A stretch of DNA of 64,000 nt from Pseudocercospora fijiensis CIRAD86 (Eukaryota; Ascomycota; Dothideomycetes; Mycosphaerellales; Mycosphaerellaceae). Of the stretch, positions 1-10,309 are shown one piece after another (the first letter of the stretch is position 1; the number at the start of each line of letters is the position of its first letter). The DNA is taken from contig NW_006921551.1 in assembly GCF_000340215.1 (NCBI RefSeq), forward strand, positions 144,475 through 208,474, written 5' to 3'. The position numbers and the translations under genes were made by a program. The notes under the pieces are model-generated. The model did no database searches. It worked only from the letters and a program-made list of their open reading frames with translations, and was not told the DNA's origin.

Positions 1-300
1 AGTAGAAGGTTTATATCGATATATATAGAGCGAAGGGCATCTACGTAGGCGTATAGTAAACGGCCGAGGATCGGCTTTAGACTAAAGGACTTATAGACTA
101 TAAAATCGTACAGGTTGTCTATAGAGCAAGGCTATATTTTGCGTAATAAAGTTGCGCACTAGAGGCTATATTGCTAGATAACTCTATTATAGGTAGCTCT
201 CGTAGTATTAAAAGTAATATCGCGGTATAAAAGGATTACGTAACCGTACGACTTAGGCCCCACTTCTTAAAGCTACTATCGTAGAACAGTTAATATTAAG
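1..300 (-). pseudogene. Possible start of tyrosine recombinase, cut by window edge
   Basis: Downstream of RNase H the minus strand stays open apart from RIP-type stops, with leucine-rich and basic helical segments, where DIRS-like elements carry the N-terminal DNA-binding part of their recombinase. The catalytic R-H-R-Y residues would lie outside the window, so this rests on position and composition only. Confidence 0.3.
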
Positions 301-344
301 TCTATAGTATTAGTATTATAGTTATCTAAGAGAGGTTAGTACAA

Positions 345-1690
345 AGCGCGGCTGTAGAGGCAAAGTTAAGGCGTAAGAGGGCGTTAGCGAGGGTATTGTC
401 TAATAGGTGGAGCTATTAAGCCGTTATAACAATATTAAAACTAAGTGCTATAATAAGCGCTTAGCGAAGTAGGTTAACGCCCGCCTTACTACCGATAGTA
501 TGCTTTAAGAAAGTATAGAAAGTAGAGCGGTTGCCTATATAGACTATAATACGAGTATTTAGCTACTTCTACGACTACTTATTAAAGGCTATTATAACGG
601 CCTTAATCTCTATAACTTAAATATTGTCTTTAGCGTAGCGGATAGTAAAGGCATTTATAGGATAGACCTTGCGAAGGTTGTTACGCTACTCGCTGTCTCC
701 GCGGTGCTAGAAGCCGCCTATTCCGTAGTCGTAGGCGTTAGTAAAGAGGTATATTTGTAGTAAGATAGAGCCGTTAATAATACGAGAGTCCTTACTTACG
801 TCTAGCGCCGTAGTCTACTATAGTAGGTTACTTCTAATAGCTATTAGAAGGCGCCTTATAGTATAGCGGCGCTATTTAAATAAGGCAAGGAATAGCTATA
901 ACTTCGCGTTAAAAGAGAGACTAAGTAGAATAAATCGGGCGTACTAGGCTAAATAGTCTATAAGAATACGGATCTCGTTAAGGGCTAAAGAGTAAGAAGA
1001 GAGTATAGGGCTTAATATAGCGGCAACTTGAGCCTTCTTATAATCCGAGAGCGACGTGCGTATAGCAACCGAGTTAATAGTTACGCCTAGGACCTCGGCG
1101 ATAGTGCTTTAGACGTTGCTTTTAATATTTGTCGTTACGAGGCACTCCGAGCTTATCCGTAAGTAATATCTAAAGTACTTAAACGGCGTCGATATAGGGT
1201 TGCTACTAAGTACTAGGCTTAATAATAAAAATAAAGTCGTCTAAGCAGTATAGTATATAAATAATACCTTTATAGAAGCCTTTAGTAGTAAGGTGCGATT
1301 CGAGTAGCTAATAAAGGCCTTTAGCAAAAAGGTTAAAGATCTATAGTACTATACGGAGACCGAAGGGTAGCCTAAGCTCCTTATAGTAGCGACCTTACTA
1401 TTTAAAGGCTAATAGGTACTACTAGTATATAGATATAGGAATATTACGGAAGGCGGCCTTTGCGTCTCGTTTAATAATTACTATACCCTTACTAAACTAC
1501 TATACCTTATCGAGGATGTCCTCGAATAAGATATAAGTAATAGAGCTATATTCGTTAGGGATATTGTCGTTTATAGAGTATCTATAAGGCTACAGGAGGT
1601 CGCAAATGCGGCGGAAGCCGCCGTCGTGCTTTAGTACTAAATCTTATAGCGGAACAATAAGGTTACGCCTATATAAAGCTAGCACCTCTA
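345..1690 (-). pseudogene. Reverse transcriptase-RNase H of the DIRS-like element
   Basis: RT: a block from about 1690 reads EVLALYRRNLIVPL, then a KRDAKAAFRNIPI segment, then LPFGLR, then YCLDDFIF at about 1229-1252, the catalytic Asp pair. RNase H: LFTNAYDYGIGGF at about 712-750 (family TDAS-x-x-G-x-G), an E-I-K-A-V block, and LDNTLANALLRL at 371-405 (family DxLADxLSR). The order and the LDDF motif match DIRS/Ngaro RTs. At least one frame change separates RT from RNase H, and many Gln/Trp codons are TAA/TAG. Plainly dead. Confidence 0.75.
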
Positions 1691-1899
1691 TAATACGGTA
1701 GTTGTCTAATTCGCTAGCTAGCTAAGTAGTTATCTCGGTAGTATTAAGGTCTACTAAGCCGTAGTCGACTTAGCGGTTTTTAGGGAGTTTACGGTGCCCC
1801 CGTACACTAGGGCCTTAGTAGCTAACGTTAGTACTAAACCTTAGCATATAGAAGAGGGTTTATAGGAGGGTAGGGAGCGGATATTGTCGTAGTAGTCGT

Positions 1900-3296
1900 A
1901 ACTAGCTTTTAGCTTTAGGGAGGCCTTTATACTCGATAGGTATAGAAGCCGCATAGACGTTATAGTTTAGTATAATATTAGAAAGCGTTAAAGGTAAAGT
2001 AGAAGCCTCGAGTATTAAGTGTTTATAGTTAAATCTAACGGCAAGGTTATAGAGTTAGCTCTTCTTCTTACTTAGGCATTACCTATAGGGATAGTCGAAT
2101 TAGCTATAACCTATATGCTTATAATTAGCAGAGCAGTTGCCGTTAGGCGGAGGTCTCCTATAAGTATACTTGCTATTATTCTAAGACGGACAAGGCCCGC
2201 CTTTATAGGCTTCTTTAAACTCCTCTTCTAATAGCGAAGGTCCTAGTTAGCTAATTTTCTTCTTAAGGGAAGGGGTAGTAGTTTAAGACGTAGAAGAAGG
2301 TCGTTGCCTTTTTAAAGGAGTGTCTAACGGCGAAAGAGCCCGCCGTAGTAGAGTAGTCGGTTATAGTAGTTGCTAGAAGTTGCGAGTATTATAAGGGAGG
2401 CAATTTGTCTTAACAAGAATATCGGAAATAGACTATATATCTAGCGACAAATAGCTAGCGGTCCTAGCGTCCTTTATAGACTTAATAGCTATATTACGGA
2501 CATAGGTCTATAGGTAATAGTTGTAGTAGAAGTAGATCTAATTGCGCTAGGTATAAAGCGTTTACGTTATAGGGCCGCTAGCGATTGCTTTGTTAGCGTA
2601 TATAGTAAATAGAAGCACCTCGAATTAGTTAAAGGCACGTATAAAGACGGTAATATTTAGTAGGGCGGCGATAGGCACCTAGACTTTAACGAGCTAAAAC
2701 CTAGCGGCTATATTGTTCTAGACCTTTTCGTAAGACCCTAGCGGCTCTAGTCTACGTTAGTTTTTAGGAAGCAGCCTAACAAGGTCTATTAGTTTAAAGC
2801 GGAGGCAATAAATATCCGTAATATAAGAAGCTTCAATAGTGTTATCTACGCCGGTTTTTACCTACGTCTTAATAGTACTATCTAACTTACGAGGAAGTTT
2901 GTATATAGAGGCTAAGAGGTCCTACTAAGGTACGGCCGGCTAAGCGGGCATCTATAGTATAACAAGGCGTAGTATCTCGCAATAGGTCTTCTAATTTTCC
3001 TATTTAAGGCGAGGAGCGTCGTATACTAGTAGAGGTAGAAAGCCTAGTAGAAGGAGGGGATTATAAACGACGCGGTTAAGATCTATTTCTTATAGGTTAG
3101 TATATTAGGCATCAGGTTTAGTGCAACCGAAGGTTTCTTATAAAGAAGGAAGGTCTATATTGTTAGCGTTAATAGTATTTAGTAGCCTACCCCTACCTCT
3201 TATTGCCGCTTTCGGGGCTATAACCGTACGAGCCCCGCAACCGTAAAATACGTGCAAATAGCACTTCTCGTCTTCGAACAAATGCGATAGCGACAT
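1900..3296 (-). pseudogene. ORF1 (gag-like) of the DIRS-like element
   Basis: Begins at an ATG at 3296 (MSLSHLFEDEKCYLHVFYGC) and stays readable for several hundred codons with only RIP-type stops. No domain is recognised in the first half. The 3' half is rich in Pro, Ser and Lys, and contains a Gly-Asn-Cys stretch followed by a Tyr/His-rich tract that could be a degenerate zinc knuckle. Its position directly upstream of the RT suggests a nucleic-acid-binding gag. The boundary near 1900 is approximate because frames shift there. Confidence 0.45.
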
Positions 3297-3414
3297 AGTT
3301 AGTAGTCGAAGATATAGGAAAAGGAGATAGTAGTAGTTACTAGTAGAGATAGCCCTATAAAGGCGAAGGAGATAGGTATAAGAGTAATAGTTTCCCTTAG
3401 AAGAGGGGAACTAT

Positions 3415-3429
3415 TATATCCGCCTTATA
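3415..3429. repeat. Left target-site duplication of LINE copy A
   Basis: tatatccgccttata occurs here and again at 8411-8425, with no mismatch, on either side of LINE copy A. The intact duplication fixes the element ends and shows insertion by target-primed reverse transcription into the DIRS-like element. Confidence 0.92.
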
Positions 3430-3548
3430 AATGCTACTCTCTTCCGGTTATAGTTTATATAGCTAGTATAGCTCCTAGGATCTCCTCTATAAGCGCAATT
3501 ACTATATAGTAGCTTTAAAACTAGGAATCTATATAGTTCGAAAGAAAA

Positions 3549-4835
3549 ATAGCAGCGAACAATTAGAGACGAAGGGAAGATAGTTAAGAAGGAAGGGAGG
3601 ACGAATAGAAAGCACTATATACTAGGGTAGAGGAGGTACTAAAGGCGGAAGATAGAAGAACCCCTAAGAGGGCATATAGGATAATAATCTTAGAACTCCT
3701 TAGAGGACTAAAAGCAATCTATAACTAGGCAAGCTACGTAATTATAAAGATAGCTAATACAGTCGTAGCAAAGATTACGAAGAAACAATAGGAGACAAGC
3801 CTAAACTACCGCACCTAGGCAGCAGTAGCTAGTTAGGAGGCGCTAAAACCCCCGAGGATAGTAGTTAGAGTCTATATTACGGACCTATAGGAGCAAAAGG
3901 AAATCTAAGGACTTATAGGGAAAGAGATTATAGAAAGAATTACAGTTAAAGAGGTAATTAGGACTAGGAACGAAGGTAAAGGGGTAATTAAGCTATTTAT
4001 AGCATAAGAGCAGGACAAAAAGAAGCTAGAAATACAGAAAGAATAGATAACCAAGATAGGGAAAACAGTAAAGGTCTCCTAATAGCAATTTATAATTATA
4101 GCCTATAGTATAACAAAAAGCTTTAAGGAAGAATAGGATATTAAGAGCCTATAGAGACAAAACTAAGCTATATACCTAGGCCTAAAGATTACAAAAGTAG
4201 CATAGATTAAAAGAAAAATCGAAGAGACTAAGAAGCAGTCTTCCCTAATTATCTAGGTAGGGAGCGTAGAGCAAGCTAATATAGTACTAGACTAGGGGTT
4301 GTTCTAAGACTTTAAAAGATTAGAAACAGAGATACATAGAAGCAACTATAGGATAATATAGTGCTTTAAATGTCAACACTATAGATACTTAGCAGCTAAG
4401 TGCACAAAGACAACTAACACCTGCTCCTATTATATAGGGGATTACTAGGTTAAAGAATGCAAAGCATACAAGGGAGAAGCAAGATATATATGCTATACTA
4501 AAAGATACCCCTCTTAGGCGAAGGAATACCTAGTAAGAATACAAGCAGCTAGGAAGGCAAAGGAAGCTAGAATCAATACACTAAAACGATACACAATAAG
4601 CTAGGGTAGCTAGGTATAGAAGCAACCTAGCTAAGTGCTACAAAAGAGGTCTAGGCAAGATAATAGGTTCACATTTAGGGCCTTACTAGTATAAGAGAGT
4701 TACTAGCAACTAGGGAGACTAAGATACCTTAACATTATAGGAAAGGAAGTAGGGCAGATAAAGCTTAGCCAAATATTAGTCTAAAGTAAGGGAAGACTAA
4801 AGGAAAACTTATAGGGAAATAATATAGATAAAACC
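3549..4835 (+). pseudogene. LINE copy A ORF1 (gag-like, zinc knuckles)
   Basis: The start codon, ATG in copy B, is ATA here (3549-3551), a RIP-type change. The product begins with a basic Asn/Arg-rich segment, then a long charged region, and ends with zinc knuckles at about 4362-4440: CFKCQHYRYLAAKC (family C-x2-C-x4-H-x4-C, with His to Tyr) and a second Cys-rich repeat ending KEC. ORF1 proteins of Tad-like LINEs bind element RNA. Stops are at former Gln/Trp codons. ORF2 follows after a few bases. Confidence 0.8.
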
Positions 4836-4843
4836 TAATAAAC

Positions 4844-7800
4844 ATGGCAACATTACTAAACATTATATAGTACAATATTAATAAGAGTAAAGATAAGGTA
4901 TAGAGGAGCTTCCTTCAAGCACTGAACCTAAAAGAACATTACATTATTGTAATCTAAGAGCCCTAGCTTAACCTATATACAAAGAGACTAGCAACAGTTA
5001 AAGACCTAAGATACTACCTAATTATCTATAACTAGGGAGCCCTAAGGACATGCATCTATATTAGTAAGGAGATAGATATAGAAACCTAGTAGGCTATACT
5101 ATAGGAGGATAGGGACCTAATATTAGTTTAAGTAGAGACATCCTAAGGTATACTCTAAGTCTACTATATATATAACCTACTACTAGACTTAAGAAGCAGT
5201 ACCTAACTAAGAACCCTAGAAAGACTACCTAGAGTTATCTAGGGGAATACCTACTAAATCCTACTTAGGGATTTCAACCTCTACTACCCCCTCTAGGGCT
5301 TAGACTTTACCCTAGCTTACTACTTCCTAGTAGGAAGGCTAATTAATATATTAGAGAGGGAAGGAATAGAAATTGTTACCTTAAAGGGACTAATTACTTA
5401 GGAGGCAAGAGGAAGCAGTAGCACACTAGACCTATGCTTTGCATTATATTAGATTAGGAACAGGATTACAAGATATAGGGTTAACTAGGAACTAGAAGAA
5501 TTATTAGACTACTTCCCGGTACAGATTGAGCTAAATATCTAAGCTAATTAGGAAAGGGAACTAGAGGAGAAGCTTAACTAGAAAGGTGCCTAATAAGGCA
5601 GGATTAGGGAGGAACTAGAAAGGGACCTAAAACTAGAGGAACTCTTAATAAAGTACCTACTAAGGCTAGAGGACATTGATAAGGCAGTAGAAGAACTAAT
5701 AGGAATCCTAAAATAGGTAGCTAGAAAGTATACCCTAGCAAAGAAACATTTACTATACTAGCAACTATACTAGACTAGTAAGTATACAAGGAAGGTTAAA
5801 GTAGTAAGGAAGGTAAGGAGATAGTAGATATAAACCTATACCTAGGAAGTATAGGACAACTATAATAAAGCCTACTAGGAAAAGAAGATCTAGATTAAGA
5901 AAGACAAGATATAAGAATAGAGATCTATAATAGGAATAATTATAAAGAAACTAGAGGAGATATAGAGGATAGCTAAATAGGTAAGGAGACCTAAATAGGA
6001 TAAGGATATGCTACTATAATTCCCGGATATTATAGACTAATAAGGACAAATATAGACTACAATAGAGGGGAAAGTAAAAACCCTAGGCTAACACTTCTTC
6101 TATAGAGAAGTATAAGTAGACCTATTAGATATAAAGGAGGAAGAATAAGAGACTCTACTACTAGGTATACTAAGAGATATCTAGATCAAACCCGAAACTA
6201 TTAAAAGGATCCTAAAGAAAATTCTAGGCAATAAGGTACTAGGAGAAGACAAGATCTATAATAAACTTCTAAAAGTATATAGGAAGGGGCTAGCCCTAGT
6301 ACTAGCTAATATCTTTTTATAAAGCCTAGTATAAGGACACTACCTAAGACTATTTAGGAAGTCCCTAATAGTAGTGCTAAGGAAGCCCTAGAAGGAAGAC
6401 TATATATAGCTTAAGGCCTATAGACTAATAGCCCTACTTAATACGATAGGCAAGGTACTAGAAAAAATTATCGCTAAAAGGCTAATAACCTTTGCCGAAG
6501 AAAGGAATATCCTTCCTAAAGGCTAGATAGGAGGAAGAAAGAAGAGGTTAATACTAACAGCTATAGAACTAATTATAGAACAGATTAAGTATATCTAGCA
6601 CTATAGTTAAAACTAGGTAGCAACCCTCCTCTCCCTTAATATCTTAGGAGCCTTTAACAATATCTCCTACGAAAGGCTCCTATATATACTTAAACAGAAA
6701 GCTATACTAAACTGGATAGTCTAATTCATCTAGTCCTTCCTATAGGAAAGATTAATATAGCTTATTCTAGGCAAATTCAAATTAGACCTAATACTAACTA
6801 AAAAGGGAATCCCCTAAGGATTAATACTCTCCTTAATCCTCTTCCTTATCTTTATAGTAGACCTACTCCTACTCCTAGAATCAAAAAACACATTAGTATT
6901 AAGGTTTGTAGATAACACAAACATCCTAGCCTAGTCTAAGACAATAGAAACTAACTATAAGATCCTAGAAGAGAAACACTAGGAGTATAAAAAATAGGCA
7001 AGGAGGCATAGAGCAAAATTCGCCCTAGAAAAGTACTAGCTTATCTACTTTAGTAAGGCTAAATCAACCTATAATATAAAGCAATCAATTACTATCTAAG
7101 GCTTTAAAACCTAACTATTAATAGAGCTTAGGGTACTAGGGATCTAGCTAGATCTAAAACTAAATTAGGGACTATAAGTAAAGAAAGTAAAGTAGAGGGC
7201 AGATGCTAATATACAATCTATTAATAGGCTTATAGCCTCTATATAGGGGGCTATATTCGAGAAAGCTAAAGTTATATACAAAGCAATTGTTAAGCTAGCA
7301 ATGCTATATAGAGCACAGATATAGACAGCCTAAGAGAAAACACTAAAGAGGATTAAGCAACTAGTTAGTAGGTCCTAAACCTAAAGCCTAAAGAAAATCC
7401 TAGGAGCATATAAAACTATACTAATAAGGGTAGTAGAAATGGAATTAGGGATCCTACTAGTCAAACAATACTTTAAGGGACTAAGACACTAATATATAGC
7501 AAAGATAATAGAATACCTAGCCTAACAGACTATCTAAAAGGCACTAGACAAGATAAAAGCCTAGTACATTAGGACTAGGAGGCAAGACAGACTATAAATA
7601 ACTCCCTAGAAAGTCAAAGACCTAGAGCAATATAGAGTCTTAATAAGAGAAATGCTAGAGAAAGAGCTTTAGGGACTAAATATAAGGCTAAAGGAAGATA
7701 AGCTAAAGGGAGAGAAACGGAGCCTAGCAGAATTAATTGCCGGATACCTATAGGAGTAGGAATAGAATAAAACATAAGTTAGACTAGGAACCCTAAAGGC

Positions 7801-8300
7801 ACTAATCAAATTTAGTTAATACAACTACTAGCTCTATAAGGACCTAAACAGGGCCGAGGCAAGCCTAGCTATCTAAATTAGATCTAAATACATTAGACTT
7901 AGATCTTACCTATTTAGAAGAAACGTCCTAGGAATCGAAAGCAGAGCTTACTAATATAGCTACTAATCTTAGAACCCTAAGTATATGCTACTAGTCTACC
8001 CTTAATAGTTAGAAGGTAGAAGTAATTAGAGACTAAAAGCAATAGAAAGGGAATACGATAAGCTAATCTAAAGCAAAGAAGACCTAAAGAGGATAGTAAA
8101 GTAGATTATTAAATAGGGATTTATACAACAATTCGTACTAGCAAGGGAAACTAAGGAGTAGATAAGAAGGAGGGAAGAAGAGGGGGAAAGAAGGGTAAGG
8201 TAGTAGGCAAGGTAGTTAGAGGGTAACAACTATAATACTAGTATACCCTAGAGGAAGGAAAACAAGGAAACGAGGAAGATCAACACTTATAAATAGGATA
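4844..8300 (+). pseudogene. LINE copy A ORF2 (APE endonuclease-reverse transcriptase)
   Basis: Starts at an intact ATG (4844-4846): MATLLNI, then YNINKSKDKV and IQEPWL, the usual start of an APE-type endonuclease; the domain runs to about 5560. RT occupies about 6340-7100: a QLKAYRLIALLNTIGKVLEKI block, GGRKKR, GIPQGL, and the catalytic motif FVDNTN at 6904-6921, where the family has F-x-D-D (Asp to Asn, a RIP change). A C-terminal region continues to about 8300. Many TAG/TAA codons replace Gln/Trp, so it is not functional. Confidence 0.88.
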
Positions 8301-8398
8301 GGAGGGAGGTTTTTACCAACTAAGTTAGTTTCCTACCTAAAACAATATATAGAAACAGACCTATATAGGCCGAAAGGCACTATAACAGGCAAATGAAA

Positions 8399-8410
8399 TA
8401 TCTATCTATC
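8399..8410 (+). repeat. (TATC)n 3' tail of LINE copy A
   Basis: Three repeats of TATC close the element immediately before the right target-site duplication. Copy B carries the matching GATA run at 10196-10211. A tetranucleotide tail used for target priming is a feature of this family. Confidence 0.85.
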
Positions 8411-8425
8411 TATCTATATCCGCCT
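8411..8425. repeat. Right target-site duplication of LINE copy A
   Basis: Identical to 3415-3429. Beyond it the interrupted DIRS-like element resumes for less than about 100 bp before mitochondrial-type sequence begins. Confidence 0.9.
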
Positions 8426-8510
8426 TATATACGGACGTTATTATTTACAACTTAATAACCCTAAAGTAATTAGAGGGCACTATTTATATAAAGTTAGGCT
8501 AAAGAGTATT

Positions 8511-9489
8511 ATCTGAAAATTTTTTAAATTTATTCTACCCACAATTATTACTTTTATAATATTTTATGTTTATATTACTTATTTTTCTCCTATTATATAC
8601 TATATAGATTATTGTTTGGAAGAACAAGCTAAATTAACTAAAGCTATAGCTAGAGCAGAAGGTAAAATAGATTATTTTAAATGTTAAGTTACAGGTACTA
8701 CAGTCTTACTTGTGTTGCCGCGACTACTAGTATAAGAAGTAGTCGAGATATATAAATAGAAATGTATTATAATTAATTATCTATTTAGAATTTTATACGA
8801 CGTAGTCGATGCATATATATGCATTATCAGATAAATATCTCTATTCCCCTAAATTGCTAGTTTAGCCGTTAGGCTATTAACTAAGATTTCTTACTACTAT
8901 ACTATACGCATTAGGGCTTTTTTAGACCTAATATAGTTAATAAATCTCTTAGTTTTAACTACAAGTTACAGCTGGTTACGTAATTGCCTTAGCTACTACT
9001 TACTTAAAAAAATCTAAAAAATCTTAAAGCGGAAAACCGTGTTAGTTTTTCTTTGTTAATTATAAGGAGTTTTTCCCTTACTTTAAGGCGAAACAAAGTT
9101 TATTATACCTACCTTTATACTACCTAATTTTTTTAGAAGGGGAAAATTTTTATATAAACCTTTCTATAAAATTATTTATAATTAGTATATGTCAAGCCTT
9201 TAGACAGCATTCAGTTAGAGCTATTATTAAACTTAGTAATAAAAAATTACTTTTTATAAATAATTGATTTGGTTTAATATTAAATAGCTAAATTTATGTT
9301 ATTTTTCCTTACGCTGAAATAAATTATATAATAGAAGCTACAAAAGCACTAATTATAGTAACGATAATAGCGATAGGTCTATTAATAATACTATTACTTA
9401 TAAATAATATAAAATTCAAGTACTATACTACCTAGAATATGGAAATAAAATACAAAATACCTAATATAAATTTATTATAATAATTCTTT
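8511..9489. other. Mitochondrial-type flank of the NUMT, no gene assigned
   Basis: Very AT-rich sequence continuous with the nad1 copy. Short open stretches exist on both strands, for example a plus-strand hydrophobic run near 9320-9420 (AEINYIIEATKALIIVTII, membrane-like) and a Glu/Lys/Ala-rich run near 8605-8685. Neither is recognised. The segment 9245-9310 is similar in inverted orientation to 17395-17460, as if the donor mtDNA had an inverted repeat. The left edge of the NUMT, near 8511, is set only by the change in composition. Confidence 0.5.
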
Positions 9490-10182
9490 TTAGAATAAAC
9501 TTATATTGCTAGGTATATTTTTAAAACTATACACTATATAAGGTACTAATACTATAAATGATATAACTATAGGTAGTAAAATTGTTTAGGAGAATAACAT
9601 TTACTAATTATAACGTATTCTAGGGGAAGAAGCTCTAACTTATCTAAATATAAATATTATAATAGATGATTTAATTCCTAAAATCAAACCTAATAAGATC
9701 CCTTCTAATATAGTACTATAAAACATTTCAATAGCTCCGTAACTTATTATATATAAATCGTATAAAGTATAATATGATATACTATAATTGAAAACATATC
9801 TGCCTAAAAATAGCATACTATTAATTATATTAATTAGTGTAATAGTTCCGTACTCTAACCTATAATATAATATATTATAATCTAAAATATATCTATCTAA
9901 AAATAGCATAGTGTTAAGTATACAAATAAGTAGAATGCTTCTATATTCTACTAAGAAAAAGAAAACAAATATAACTATAGTATGTTCTGTTATAAATCTA
10001 CTAACTAATTCTAACTCCGCCTTAGCTAAGTTAGGTAGAGCTCTATTAGTTTCTGCTGTAGATCCTATAAAAAATACGATAAATATAGGTAATAAAGGCA
10101 TTATAAATTATATTGCTCTTTAAGCTTCTATAGTTATAGTTAAATTTAAACTTCCTATTAGTAGGACTATAAGTGGTATTAC
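9490..10182 (-). pseudogene. NUMT nad1, C-terminal part
   Basis: NADH dehydrogenase subunit 1, a membrane subunit of respiratory complex I, copied from mtDNA. The minus strand reads a segment ending EAxRAI, then MPLLPIFIVFFIGSTAETNR, the conserved E-L-V-S-R-F-I-T-E-H block, FVFFFLVEYRSILLICILN, VRASSPRIRY and a C-terminus ending NISLF with a stop at 9490. A former mitochondrial Trp codon (TGA) just before VRASS is TAA. Odd: residues EYRSI...YYRL (9856-9948) are repeated in tandem as EYGTI...YYTL (9763-9855). LINE copy B separates this from the N-terminal part. Confidence 0.95.
9763..9948 (-). repeat. 93-bp tandem duplication inside nad1 (2 copies)
   Basis: Two adjacent 31-residue units in frame. 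Both read E-Y-x-x-I-x-L-I-x-I-x-N-x-M-L-F-L-x-R-Y, then continue Y-x-I-x-Y-Y-x-L. They have diverged from each other more than RIP alone explains, so the duplication probably predates transfer to the nucleus. Confidence 0.8.
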
Positions 10183-10195
10183 TAAACTTAATATA
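10183..10195. repeat. Target-site duplication of LINE copy B (3' side)
   Basis: taaacttaatata, identical to 15070-15082, flanks LINE copy B. Both copies belong to the nad1 sequence, so the insertion split an already nuclear nad1. Confidence 0.92.
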
Positions 10196-10309
10196 GATAG
10201 ATAGATAGATATTTCATTTGCCTATTGTAGTGCCTTTCGGCCTATATAGGTCTGTTTCTATGTATTGTTTTAGGTAGGAAACTAACTTAGTTGGTAAAAA
10301 CCTCCCTCC

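Larger units (their letters stand above)
1..3414 (-). mobile_element. Tyrosine-recombinase-type (DIRS-like) retroelement, RIP-degraded, cut by window edge
   Basis: A minus-strand element read from about 3296 down to the window edge: a gag-like ORF, then RT, RNase H, and what may be the start of a recombinase. Its upstream sequence continues at 8426-~8510, because LINE copy A is inserted at 3415-3429 with a perfect 15-bp duplication. The order RT then RNase H, with a leucine-containing Y-x-L-D-D-F motif instead of YxDD, resembles DIRS/Ngaro-type elements rather than Copia or Gypsy. Glutamines and tryptophans are widely TAA/TAG. Termini are not visible. Confidence 0.65.
3430..8410 (+). mobile_element. 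Non-LTR retrotransposon (Tad1-like LINE), full-length copy A
   Basis: A 4981-bp element between perfect 15-bp duplications. It has a ~119-bp leader (3430-3548), ORF1 with CCHC knuckles, ORF2 with endonuclease and RT, and a short (TATC)n 3' tail at 8399-8410 rather than poly(A). ORF order and domain content match the fungal Tad1 clade. A second copy in inverted orientation lies at 10196-15069. The two differ mainly by C/T and G/A transitions, so each was mutated independently by RIP after insertion. Confidence 0.9.

Noticed and set aside
9911..10123. Plus-strand open frame of 70 codons
   Set aside because: It is antisense to the nad1 copy, which explains every conserved residue on the minus strand.
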